Positions 18,661-26,625 of a DNA stretch of 64,000 nucleotides are shown in pieces (positions within the stretch are counted from its first letter, which is position 1; every line of letters starts with the position of its first letter). The DNA is taken from assembly GCF_011050365.1 (NCBI RefSeq), contig NZ_DRFV01000002.1:124001-188000 (forward strand). The letters are read 5' to 3'. The position numbers and the translations under genes are program-made. A model generated the notes under the pieces. The model was not told the DNA's origin and ran no database searches. It saw nothing but the letters and a program-made list of their open reading frames with translations. Origin of the DNA: Pseudohongiella sp. Lineage in GTDB: Bacteria > Pseudomonadota > Gammaproteobacteria > Pseudomonadales > Pseudohongiellaceae.

Positions 18661-18897
18661 TCACAACGATTCTTCAACCATGACGAGCTTGGTGCGCCCG
18701 GATGCGCCAGCCTTGATTGTCACGGCTGTCTTTCGGCATTGAAATTTCTGCGCCACAAGACCCACCAGTTCCGTATTGGCTTTACCGTCCACAGGCGGTG
18801 CCTTTAGCTTTGCAACCCACGTACCATCGGTTGCCTGAGTGAGCTCTGACACGCGTGCTCGTGGCTTCACTTTTACCTGTAAGATTACCGCGGCCAT
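18661..18897 (-). CDS. yggU: DUF167/YggU family protein
   Basis: A 78-residue protein with the DUF167 blocks LQVKVKPRARVSEL, LKAPPVDGKANTELVGLVA and VTIKAGASGRTKLV, the full-length pattern of YggU (function unknown, often next to yggT and rdgB). The ATG at 18897 is preferred; GTG 18915 is in frame upstream. A 137-bp part of this gene (18752-18888) is duplicated at 28031-28167, where it is fused to the tail of parE. Confidence 0.88.
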   Translation of the reverse strand: MAAVILQVKVKPRARVSELTQATDGTWVAKLKAPPVDGKANTELVGLVAQKFQCRKTAVTIKAGASGRTKLVMVEESL

Positions 18898-19085
18898 GCT
18901 GAGCTCACTGTCCACGTGGTACTTATTATGGGCTTACCGTTCAAACTTAAGCCGTTATAGAAGGCGAGGAAGATAGCAAGCAGCTGGACCTCGAACAGCA
19001 GTGCAAACATATCCATGCCTACTGCTTCGATAAATAAGCCTAATAGGCTACCGGGGAACAATGTGCTCCACACGGACTTTATCAC
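18885..19085 (-). CDS. Small hypothetical membrane protein
   Basis: 66 codons from a GTG that overlaps the stop of the upstream TRIC-type channel gene (GTGA). It reads MIKSVWSTLFPGSLLGLFIE and has one or two hydrophobic segments. The overlap on both sides supports translation coupling, but no family is recognised and it could be a chance frame. Confidence 0.35.
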   Translation of the reverse strand: MIKSVWSTLFPGSLLGLFIEAVGMDMFALLFEVQLLAIFLAFYNGLSLNGKPIISTTWTVSSAWPR

Positions 19086-19681
19086 CGAAATGTAGGCAGA
19101 TGCAGATTCCAGCGCAGCGCCCCCAGGCGTAACGCCACAACGACAACCACACCCCCTACGAAGGCGCCGGGCTGAGGCACCCCTATTGCCTGCATCAGCA
19201 GATACGCGGCGACTCCCGCGATTGCTGCCGATGCATAGATTTCTCGCTGCATGATCAGCGGCACTCTTGCCGTCACGATATCCCGCAACACACCACCAGT
19301 GACGCCCGTCATGGTGCCCATCAATATGACGATAAGCGCCGGCGCCTGTGCCGCCTCAGCATAGCTGGCACCCAGCAGGGCAAACAATGCCAGTCCGAAT
19401 GCATCTGCCACACGCAAACTAAACAGGGGAGCCGGCCGGTGGCGCACGTATACGATGGTCGCCAATGCGGCCACGATGATGACGATGAGGTAGGTCATAT
19501 CAGTAAGCCAGAAAATAGGGTGGCGATCGAGCAAGAGGTCCCTGAGTGTTCCGCCGCCGATAGCCGTCATAGCGGCCACCACGATCACGCCCAGCACATC
19601 CAGTTCACGGTCACGCGCAGCCAACACGCCACTGATCGCGAAAACGGCAACGCCAACAAGATCGAGAATGTACAACAGCAT
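19082..19681 (-). CDS. TRIC-type cation channel protein (UPF0126, YadS-like)
   Basis: A 199-residue, seven-segment membrane protein built of two homologous halves. Each half carries a glycine-rich motif: TAIGGGTLRDLLLDRHPIFW in the first and TGVTGGVLRDI in the second. This is the signature of the UPF0126/TRIC family, trimeric monovalent-cation channels of the inner membrane. It overlaps the small downstream frame by four bases. Confidence 0.9.
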   Translation of the reverse strand: MLLYILDLVGVAVFAISGVLAARDRELDVLGVIVVAAMTAIGGGTLRDLLLDRHPIFWLTDMTYLIVIIVAALATIVYVRHRPAPLFSLRVADAFGLALFALLGASYAEAAQAPALIVILMGTMTGVTGGVLRDIVTARVPLIMQREIYASAAIAGVAAYLLMQAIGVPQPGAFVGGVVVVVALRLGALRWNLHLPTFR

Positions 19682-19806
19682 TAACGCAGCCTCTTACGGT
19701 AACTGACGCCATTATCGCGGACTAATTGCTTAAATGGTATCTGCGAACACAAAGGAAAAGGTGGAACCCTGCTGGATTCGATAACATTGTAAACGGTGGT
19801 GGCGAC

Positions 19807-20115
19807 TCACTGGCTCTGGATAATAGTCACAATTGAAATCATCGCGAATACCGAGAACAGCAGATACGGCAACGAAAGTAGAAAAGCAGTTGTAGGATGT
19901 CCCCGTTTCATACACAGCCCGCTGAGAATAATCATCGGAGGAAGAAGCAACGGCCAATAGGAAAATGCTGGAACTGCTGCGGTATACAGACACAACGGCG
20001 ATGCCAGAAAAGCAGCTAAATATGAAAATACAGGCTTCTTCGAGAAAACTGCATAAGCGCACGATGCTATGCTTATATACGATATTGTGTGAATTACTGT
20101 AGCAATAATCGACAT
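19807..20115 (-). CDS. Hypothetical four-segment membrane protein
   Basis: 102 residues, nearly all hydrophobic, with about four membrane segments (IATVIHTISYISIASCAYA to YLLFSVFAMISIVTI). No family is recognised. It stands alone between the TRIC channel and the XRE regulator. Confidence 0.5.
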   Translation of the reverse strand: MSIIATVIHTISYISIASCAYAVFSKKPVFSYLAAFLASPLCLYTAAVPAFSYWPLLLPPMIILSGLCMKRGHPTTAFLLSLPYLLFSVFAMISIVTIIQSQ

Positions 20116-20275
20116 TCAGCTGATCTCAATAGTGGCGCGACCCCCTCTCACTGAACCAATACCCATAGCGCTGTCACTTGCAATAGAACGGCCTTAGAAT
20201 TGGGTGTTTCTTCTTGGGCTGTGCCCACAGCCCATCCCTAAACTGCGTAACGTCCGGGCGTGATTGATGTAGTTG

Positions 20276-20536
20276 TTATGCGGCGGACTCATGCTCGACA
20301 TCCCAGCCAGGAAAAACCAGCACAGCTGGATGACAACGCAATGCTTTCGCTAGCACCTTGGCACGCTCAACACCCAGGCGGACCCGGTTATTCTCTATAG
20401 CAGAGATTGTGGATTGCGGGATTCCTGACGCAGTTGCCAAGTCATTCTGACTCATTTCCTGTAGTTCACGCAGTATACGAACTGAATCGCCTGTCGACAC
20501 ATCGACTCTTTTCTTGGCTTTCTGATAATCGCTCAT
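20276..20536 (-). CDS. XRE-family helix-turn-helix regulator, probable solitary antitoxin
   Basis: An 86-residue protein with one helix-turn-helix (SQNDLATASGIPQSTISAIE) and a short C-terminal part ending in PAVLVFPGWDVE. The size and ending match HTH antitoxins of RelE/HigB-type pairs. AGGTGACCT lies just before the ATG. No toxin is found on either side; upstream there is only the repeated TATCAATAGT motif and a truncated ATGGCGAAAGAT start, which may be what remains of the partner gene. Confidence 0.75.
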   Translation of the reverse strand: MSDYQKAKKRVDVSTGDSVRILRELQEMSQNDLATASGIPQSTISAIENNRVRLGVERAKVLAKALRCHPAVLVFPGWDVEHESAA

Positions 20537-20588
20537 AGGTCACCTCCGGCATTTGCCTGCTAGTGGCTCGATCTTTCGCCATATACTT

Positions 20589-20607
20589 ATGGTAGCACTA
20601 TTGATAA
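20589..20607 (-). promoter_or_regulatory. Repeated TATCAATAGT-N4-CATA motif, copy 2
   Basis: On the minus strand TATCAATAGTGCTACCATA followed by AGTATATGGCGAAAGAT. It lies about 50 bp upstream of the XRE gene and matches the motif before hicB (28511-28529). Probably the promoter/operator of a toxin-antitoxin unit whose first gene has been lost. Confidence 0.45.
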
Positions 20608-20673
20608 TTGTCGGTACCTGGTGGATTCCTATAGACTCAACGACAAACAAGAACCTGGAATCAGGAGAACACC

Positions 20674-21765
20674 GTGCCCCAACACCGCCAAGCCCGACTG
20701 TTAATCAACAAACACGAGCTGTCGCAGATGCGCATCGAGGACCTGTCACCGCCCGCTGCACCCGCGCCTGGGGAGGTACTGCTGGCGCCGGACCTGTTTT
20801 CGCTGACCACCAATAATGTCACCTATGCCGCCTACGGTGAGGCCATGCGTTACTGGGACTTTTTTCCCACCGACGATGCAGACTGGGGACAGGTGCCGGT
20901 GTGGGGTTTTGCCAATGTGGTGGCCTCGGCGGTCGATGGTATCCGTGAGGGTGAGCGCTTCTACGGCTATTTTCCGCCGTCGAGTGTGTTGCGTGTGCAG
21001 GCCATGAATGTGGGCAAGCGTGGTTTTCGCGACGGTACCGCGCATCGCCAGGCCCTGCCGGCTGCCTACAATCAGTACCTGCGCTGCCAGGTTGATCCGC
21101 TGTACACCCCAGACAGCGAGGCATTTCAGGTGATCTACCGGCCGCTGTTTATCACCTCATTTACACTGGCTGACTTTCTCGCCGACAACAACTGGTTTGG
21201 CGCCAAGCGGGTGGTGATCTCCAGCGCATCCAGCAAGACCGCCTATGGGACGGGTTTTTGTATTGGCGATGCCGTGGAAACCATCGGGCTGACGTCGGAA
21301 CGTAATCGTGACTTCGTGGCCGGCTCCGGCTGTTACCGGACCACCCTGACCTATTCGCAACTGGACACGCTGGATTCACAGGTGCCCACACTGTATGTGG
21401 ATTTCTCCGGTGATCGCGAGCTGCGCAGTGCCATTCATCATCACTGCCGTGAGCTGACATACAGCTGCGTGGTGGGATCGGCGCAGACCGTGGCAATGCC
21501 GACAAAACAGACGCTTCCGGGCCCGGCACCGACGTTTTTCTTTGCCCCCGATCAGATTCTCAAACGCACGGCCGAGTGGGGAGCGCAGACCTTCGGTGAG
21601 CAGCTGGGCAATGCCTGGTCGCGATTTGGCGCTCACGTTAATGATCCACAACGCGAGTTGCTCAGAATCGTTGAAGGCCACGGCCTTGACGCGGCGCAGC
21701 AGGTCTTTGCGCAGTTGCTGGCCGGTGGTGTGACGCCGCAGGAAGGACACGTGATACGTCTGTAG
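20674..21765 (+). CDS. DUF2855 family protein
   Basis: A 363-residue soluble protein with the DUF2855 pattern: LLAPDLFSLTTNNVTYAAYG, WGFANVVAS, GERFYGYFPPSSVL and, centrally, RVVISSASSKTAYGTGF. The family resembles the medium-chain reductase fold but lacks a known reaction. The start is GTG at 20674, supported by TCAGGAG seven bases upstream. It is followed on the same strand by an acyltransferase gene. Confidence 0.85.
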   Translation: MPQHRQARLLINKHELSQMRIEDLSPPAAPAPGEVLLAPDLFSLTTNNVTYAAYGEAMRYWDFFPTDDADWGQVPVWGFANVVASAVDGIREGERFYGYFPPSSVLRVQAMNVGKRGFRDGTAHRQALPAAYNQYLRCQVDPLYTPDSEAFQVIYRPLFITSFTLADFLADNNWFGAKRVVISSASSKTAYGTGFCIGDAVETIGLTSERNRDFVAGSGCYRTTLTYSQLDTLDSQVPTLYVDFSGDRELRSAIHHHCRELTYSCVVGSAQTVAMPTKQTLPGPAPTFFFAPDQILKRTAEWGAQTFGEQLGNAWSRFGAHVNDPQRELLRIVEGHGLDAAQQVFAQLLAGGVTPQEGHVIRL

Positions 21766-21846
21766 CGCAACATTGGAGCGCACGAAACTGGACAATCTCC
21801 TGCTTCGCAGATACCTTTCGTGCTCTTCATGCACAGGGAGTTGCTT

Positions 21847-22737
21847 ATGACACTGCTGCGCAGCCTTCGCATTGCGATAGCCGCGATCCTGTTGAGCCTC
21901 AACTCGATCATTCACGTCACGCCGTTGTTAGTGGTGGCATTGATCAAGGCGATCATGCGTGTAAGACCTGTTCAGACCTTGTGTGACCGGGTGCTGATGG
22001 CCATTGCCGCGAGCTGGATCGACGTAAACAGCTGGATGTTCGACCACCTGACCGATGCAGAGATTGTGGTGACCGGCTTGCCCGACGCCATGCCCGAGGG
22101 CCATTTTCTGCTGCTGTGCAATCACCAGTCCTGGGTGGATATTCCCGTCTTGCAGAAACTGTTTAACCGGCGCCTGCCCATGTTGCGCTTTTTTCTGAAG
22201 AGCCAGTTGATCTGGGTGCCGGTGCTCGGACTTGCCTGGTGGGCGCTGGACTTTCCGTTCATGAAACGTTATTCGCGGCAGCAGATTGAAAAGCGACCCG
22301 ACCTGGCCGGCAAGGATGTCGCTGCAACCCGACAGGCCTGTGAAAAATTCCGCCGCATACCGGTGTCCATTGTCAATTTTGCCGAGGGTACGCGTTTCCG
22401 CACCGGCAAACATGCACAACAGCAATCGCCGTTTCGGCATCTGCTCAAACCCAAAGCTGGCGGTACTGCGCTGGTGCTCGATGCCATGAGTGAATCGCTG
22501 GATACCCTGGTGGATGTCACCATCACCTATCCCGACGGTGTGGGTGAACTCGGCGATCTGTTTGCCAACCGCATCGGGCGTATCGTGGTCGACATCCAGA
22601 CCCTGCCCATACCGGCAGAGCTGCGCGGTGGCGACTACCAGAACGATGAGGCGCATCGTGCGCGCATGCAGGCGTGGGTTAACGAGCGCTGGCAGGCCAA
22701 GGACAACACCATCGATCGTCTGCTGGGCCAGGGTTAA
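21847..22737 (+). CDS. PlsC-type 1-acylglycerol-3-phosphate acyltransferase (YihG-like)
   Basis: About 296 residues with an N-terminal membrane segment, the catalytic HX4D motif in NHQSWVD near residue 87 and the glycerol-phosphate-binding motif EGTRF near residue 180. It transfers acyl chains to lysophospholipid at the inner membrane; the long form with KRYSRQQIEKRPD is like YihG/YihG-related acyltransferases. AGGGAG before ATG 21847 decides the start. Confidence 0.88.
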   Translation: MTLLRSLRIAIAAILLSLNSIIHVTPLLVVALIKAIMRVRPVQTLCDRVLMAIAASWIDVNSWMFDHLTDAEIVVTGLPDAMPEGHFLLLCNHQSWVDIPVLQKLFNRRLPMLRFFLKSQLIWVPVLGLAWWALDFPFMKRYSRQQIEKRPDLAGKDVAATRQACEKFRRIPVSIVNFAEGTRFRTGKHAQQQSPFRHLLKPKAGGTALVLDAMSESLDTLVDVTITYPDGVGELGDLFANRIGRIVVDIQTLPIPAELRGGDYQNDEAHRARMQAWVNERWQAKDNTIDRLLGQG

Positions 22738-23003
22738 GGGCCAGGGGTTAAGAGCCAGGGATTAAAAGAAAGAGACGCTGAGTTTTTGGCGGTCACACTA
22801 ACTAGTTGGGATGTTTCGCCATGTCCTGTGTAGTTGCCCCGAAGAAATAGCTTTAAAAACAGATGATTACTTAGTGGTATGGTTTTTGCTAACTTCTAAG
22901 ACAAGTACAAATCAACAACAATCACATCAGGATTTTCGGAAGAACGCATGCACACCATCGGCAATATCATCTGGTTACTCTGCGGGGGCTGGTCACGGGG
23001 CTG

Positions 23004-23974
23004 TTATGTACTCAATTTAGCCAATCAGAGGTCATTATGAAAAACTCTAAAGATACAACTTTAACTCTAGCGACTTTTTTTATATTGGTTGTAGCTTTTT
23101 ATGTTTTAGGGTATTGGCTAATTTATCGAATGGGCCAAGCGACACCATTAATGTTGTCAGTTGGCGCGGCTACATTGGTTACTTGCCTTTTGAGAAAGCG
23201 AAAATTATCGAGCCTGGGCTGGCAATGGGGCAAGTGGAAGCATCAACGTACAAGCTATCTTTTGCCACTTATTATTGCGCTTATTTCCTATCTGATTATA
23301 TGGGCGTTTGGCTTCGGTGAATTTTATAATGCTGAGTTTCTGTCCAGTCAAAAAGAAAGCTATAACTTAAGTCATTGGAATGATATTTCTATACTTATTT
23401 TTCATTTCGGATTGATTGCGACCGTTAGTTTTTTTGTCTCAATACCGTCTATTTTGGGCGAAGAGATTGGTTGGCGAGGCTTTCTGGTACCCGAGCTTGC
23501 TAAAACGATGTCTTTTACTGGTGTTGGACTGGTAAGTGGATTTGTTTGGGCATTATTTCACTGGCCTCTAATTATTCTGGGGTTATATGGTAATGACGTA
23601 ACTCCATTATATTATCAGCTGTTTGTGTTTTCAGTTTTTATAACTGCGACAGGGATAATTATGGCGTACTTTCGTATCAAAACTAATAGCCTTTGGCCTG
23701 CGGTTATTTATCATGCCAGTTCGAATATATTTATCCAAAAGTTATTCACACCTATCACAGTAACAAACTCAAACTCTGCTTGGTATATAGATGAGTTTGG
23801 AGCTGTCATAGCATTTGTAGCAACTTGTGTGGCTTTATATTTTTTAAGAAAAGGTAATGCTGAATTCAAGTTTGTCAGAACATAACAAGCGCCTCAACTA
23901 AGGACGTAAAAAACTTGGCTTGCGTCGCTTCGTTCCTAATGTTAGCCAAGCCTTTTTCGCCTGTCAGGCGGGCG
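23004..23974 (+). mobile_element. Integron-type gene cassette (CPBP gene plus attC) inserted at a secondary site
   Basis: 971 bp from the T after G23003 to G23974. The left joint reads CTG/TTATGT and the right joint GGGCG/TTATGG. Closing the cassette into a circle gives GTTATGT, the exact complement of the R'' box ACATAAC at 23880-23886, as expected for an excised attC cassette. It carries a single gene in the same sense as attC, whose stop codon lies in R''. It sits in yccF, not in an integron array; no integrase gene is in the window. Confidence 0.85.
23037..23885 (+). CDS. CPBP-family intramembrane protease (cassette-borne)
   Basis: A 282-residue protein with about seven membrane segments. 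The CPBP/Abi motifs are present: EExxxR as GEEIGWRGFL near residue 143, FxxxH as WALFHWP near 178, and HxxxN/S as IYHASSNIF near 227. These are the catalytic features of CAAX-prenyl-protease-like and bacteriocin-immunity membrane proteases. AGAGG precedes the ATG. The gene is visibly AT-rich compared with its neighbours and its TAA stop overlaps the first attC box, typical of a cassette gene. Its target is unknown. Confidence 0.88.
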   Translation: MKNSKDTTLTLATFFILVVAFYVLGYWLIYRMGQATPLMLSVGAATLVTCLLRKRKLSSLGWQWGKWKHQRTSYLLPLIIALISYLIIWAFGFGEFYNAEFLSSQKESYNLSHWNDISILIFHFGLIATVSFFVSIPSILGEEIGWRGFLVPELAKTMSFTGVGLVSGFVWALFHWPLIILGLYGNDVTPLYYQLFVFSVFITATGIIMAYFRIKTNSLWPAVIYHASSNIFIQKLFTPITVTNSNSAWYIDEFGAVIAFVATCVALYFLRKGNAEFKFVRT

Positions 23975-23980
23975 TTATGG
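23880..23980 (+). other. attC recombination site
   Basis: About 100 bp bounded by ACATAAC (23880-23886) and GTTATGG (23974-23980). The next bases AAGCGCCT and AGGCGGGC form the inner arm pair, and CTTGGCT with AGCCAAG forms a further stem. The whole resembles attC sites that begin TAACAAGCGCCTCAA and end AGGCGGGCGTTA. Confidence 0.85.
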
Positions 23981-24215
23981 TGGCGGATCGGTCTGATTGC
24001 GTTCGTGACCATCATCGGCATTCCGTTTGGCATCCAGCATCTGAAACTGGCGAGGCTGGCGCTGGGTCCCATCGGCAAGACCATCATTGATTCCGAATAT
24101 GCTGAGGCCGTGCGGGAAGGCGCGGTATAAGTTCGCGTTACACCTAAATCCCATATAACGTTTTCAGGCACGGGTGCCTGTGACCTTTGGCTCAGCGCTT
24201 ATGGTGTGGCGCTCG

Positions 24216-25694
24216 CTATTCAAAACTGATCAGCTCGAACACCGGCGGCTCGGTCTCCGGCATCAGGCGAAAGCTTGCGCTGGCAGTCGATTCAGCACCG
24301 TCAGTCTGCATCAGTACGAGACCCGGTAACGTCAGCAGCCCGCTGCTTTCGTCGAAGTATGATTGGTCACTCATCACTGGCGTGCTGTCGGTTGATGGCA
24401 GCTCGGTCAGGCTGATCGCCCGGAACATGCCAAGCCGGCTGTCTACGTTGACGAGCACGGCGCGATAGTAACTGTCACCGATCTTCAAAGCCGGGACGAC
24501 GAGTTCGTCGTCAAGATAGCTGGCCCTGTCTTCGGCCCGTGTTAGCTCTGGCGCGCCGCGCACCAACCAGAAGCCGGGCATCTCCATTGCGCCGCCTTCG
24601 TTATCAACCACAGGATATAGGGTGTTCAAAAAACCTATAGCCTGCCTGAATGTGCCGGTCTGGGGCGGCCCTTCGTATCCGTAAACAGTGGCTGAGGCAA
24701 CCACTGGCAGGCTGGGACCCCAGGTGCCGGGCTCATTGGCAGTGACGCCTTGCGCGGCCGGTATTGAAGCCGATACACCGGGGGCCAGTAATCGCACAAA
24801 CTCGGCAAGCGGGGCGCCAAACTCATGACTCGCCGCCAGTCCGCGGACGCTCAGCGCTTGAGCCGCTTGTCCCTGCGCGTGCAGGTAGTTCAGCAACAAT
24901 TGTTCGACCTGGGATGCTCGTGCCAGCTGGAATCCCTGCAGATAGTCCTCGGTTGCCAGTGCATGCAACGCGTCTTCCAGGCGCAGGCCGGCGCTCACAT
25001 GCAGGCGTATCCAGTCGTAGCCGGTATTGGGGTCGCGCACAAGCAGTTGATCCTCAGGTTCACGCAGATCCGCCAGGACCAGCGGCTGGCGTTCCGGCAC
25101 CGGGTTGAGCGCCGCATTGGGTGCAGGAAGATCCGGCGGGTTGTTGACGGCAATGGATATACTGTCCAGAGCTCTGTTTGGAATAGGCAGGCTGACTCCT
25201 TTATCCGTTGGCATCACGGAGAGCACAGGCTCTATCGTCACACTAGGCATGTGCTGCAGCGTTGCATCGGCGTAGTACATCTGACCAACGGTGATGTAGC
25301 GCGACTGTCCGGGCGCAATTTCCTGCGTGCCGCAGGGAAAGCGGCACCGCTGCAGGACATAGGCATCAGTTTCGTTCTGTCCGGCGCCTATACTCACTCG
25401 CACACTCTGGTCATTGCCATTGTGCACATGGGCATGAAGAACAAAGGTCTGTCCCGCCTCAATGGCCTCGGGGTAAATAAGTTGCACCGACATTCCCTGC
25501 AACCACTGTTCAATCTGCTCGGCGGAGACAGCATCAGATTTAAACTGCGCGGACGCCTTCGAGGGGAGGATGGGCAGTGTGGACAGAAAGCAAAGGCTGA
25601 GCACACAGGCCCAGGCCAGCAGGGATCTGATACTGCGTTTTAGTCGGGAGTTTGTCTGGGCGTATCCGGGGGTAAGGTCAATGCGATCCGGCAT
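24216..25694 (-). CDS. Secreted protein with DPNTG-W domain, paralogue of the 608-residue protein
   Basis: About 492 residues with an N-terminal signal (LLAWACVLSLCFLSTLPILP, cleavage near KASA-QF). The first part is a beta-rich domain with CRFPCGTQEIAPGQSRYITV. Centrally RDPNTGYDWIRLHVSAGL then a GFQLARASQVEQLLLNY motif recall the DPxTGLxWLDL repeat-type domain of secreted PEP-CTERM-like proteins, although no sorting tail is present. The last ~120 residues match the end of the 28591-30417 product in layout (GDSYYRAVLVNVDS, then SGLLTLPGLVLM). AAGGAG precedes ATG 25694. The role is unknown; surface or extracellular location is inferred. Confidence 0.7.
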   Translation of the reverse strand: MPDRIDLTPGYAQTNSRLKRSIRSLLAWACVLSLCFLSTLPILPSKASAQFKSDAVSAEQIEQWLQGMSVQLIYPEAIEAGQTFVLHAHVHNGNDQSVRVSIGAGQNETDAYVLQRCRFPCGTQEIAPGQSRYITVGQMYYADATLQHMPSVTIEPVLSVMPTDKGVSLPIPNRALDSISIAVNNPPDLPAPNAALNPVPERQPLVLADLREPEDQLLVRDPNTGYDWIRLHVSAGLRLEDALHALATEDYLQGFQLARASQVEQLLLNYLHAQGQAAQALSVRGLAASHEFGAPLAEFVRLLAPGVSASIPAAQGVTANEPGTWGPSLPVVASATVYGYEGPPQTGTFRQAIGFLNTLYPVVDNEGGAMEMPGFWLVRGAPELTRAEDRASYLDDELVVPALKIGDSYYRAVLVNVDSRLGMFRAISLTELPSTDSTPVMSDQSYFDESSGLLTLPGLVLMQTDGAESTASASFRLMPETEPPVFELISFE

Positions 25695-25795
25695 GGGTAA
25701 TCTCCTTGTTATCGAGCTAATCAGGGTAAATGGCAACCCGCGAATGCTCCTTGCACAGTTGGCGATTGCGGATACTAGCCGCACAAGCGATATGA

Positions 25796-25844
25796 TCAGA
25801 TTCAAGGAGACAGCACAAGTACCCAGACGGGTGCTATGGGCCAG
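25796..25844. repeat. Diverged copy of the parE-downstream repeat (copy iii)
   Basis: CAGATTCAAGGAGACAGCAC and the following bases resemble 27859-27906 and 42599-42646 (CAGATTCAAGGGGATAGCAC). Identity falls in the second half. Confidence 0.45.
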
Positions 25845-25853
25845 GGTGCACGC

Positions 25854-26366
25854 TCAGTCACTGCGCAGCTCCATAGTCATAGTCTGCACAGTGAGTGCAG
25901 AGCCGGGCCTGAGCGCCTCAAGAGGACCAGAGGCGGTGAATCCGGATGCCAGGTAAAGACCAACAGCCGCATCGTTATTTGTCGTGACTGATAGAGCAAG
26001 CCGTTCACACCTTCTGGATATTGCCCACGTTCTGATCTCATCAAGAAGCGTCCTGGCAACACCCTTGCCTTGATGAGCCGGCGAAACCCACATCTGGTAG
26101 ATGTGGGCGATGCGCGGATCGGGGTCGTGTATCAACCCCCATGCCAGACCTACTGCGTCCCCGTCCGTTTCAGCAACCAGAGGGAGTGCGTTTTTGGCTC
26201 GGGCAGCCGGATCCAGCCGTGACTGCCATTCAGAATCGGGATACGCGGCTTCTCCTGTGTAAGTTGAGCCAAAAGAATCCGGGGAATCCAATAGTGAAGC
26301 CAGCCTGATGTACTTATAACGCTGCCAATCATGCGGCCCTAAAACTCTGACCTCAATTTTACTCAT
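25854..26366 (-). CDS. GNAT-family N-acetyltransferase
   Basis: A 170-residue acetyltransferase starting MSKIEVRVLGPHDWQRYKYI. The acetyl-CoA-binding loop is AHQGKGVARTLLDEI near residue 100, preceded by IYQMWVSP, and the C-terminal NNDAAVGLYLASGF is typical. The substrate is unknown. ATG 26366 is chosen to match the usual GNAT start; the frame is open to 26411. Confidence 0.85.
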   Translation of the reverse strand: MSKIEVRVLGPHDWQRYKYIRLASLLDSPDSFGSTYTGEAAYPDSEWQSRLDPAARAKNALPLVAETDGDAVGLAWGLIHDPDPRIAHIYQMWVSPAHQGKGVARTLLDEIRTWAISRRCERLALSVTTNNDAAVGLYLASGFTASGPLEALRPGSALTVQTMTMELRSD

Positions 26367-26625
26367 ATCTATAATCTTGCCGAATAGTGAGCCTTCAGGG
26401 CACACAATCATGCGTAAATTCCGCGCAAACTAGCTAATTAGATCAACAGCCTTGGGAAATGGGCATCACTCACAACCAACTTAACAACTTCAGGAATATT
26501 TCTTCAGTTATGAGTGTGCCCTATATGTCGAATTGTCGGCAGATGATCACGCTTTAATTAAACAGGGAGTGCATACCGCTTTTTCTGATTGCAGCTACCC
26601 AACTCTACTTCCCCAAGCATCCCAA

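Larger units (their letters stand above)
22948..24130 (+). pseudogene. yccF: Single-domain yccF gene split by an integron-type cassette
   Basis: 22948-23003 encodes MHTIGNIIWLLCGG, with GGAAG upstream. 23975-24130 encodes the rest, from LLWWRIG through TIIGIPFGIQHLKLA to SEYAEAVREGAV and stop. Joining the two at the cassette ends restores a ~70-residue YccF-domain membrane protein aligning along its length with the second domain of E. coli YccF. One base is missing in the G-run (22983-22988), which breaks the frame even after excision and probably arose after inactivation. YccF is a small inner-membrane protein of unknown role. Confidence 0.85.

Noticed and set aside
22811-23020. Small open frame before the CPBP gene
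   Set aside because: It crosses the yccF start and the cassette joint in another frame; the yccF reading explains the sequence better.
24165-24180. Palindrome CAGGCACGGGTGCCTG as a second attC or terminator
   Set aside because: No R boxes of attC type nearby and no T-run; too little to call.
24825-25643. Open frame antisense to the 492-residue secreted protein (272 codons)
   Set aside because: Same reasoning: the minus-strand paralogue is supported, the antisense reading is not.
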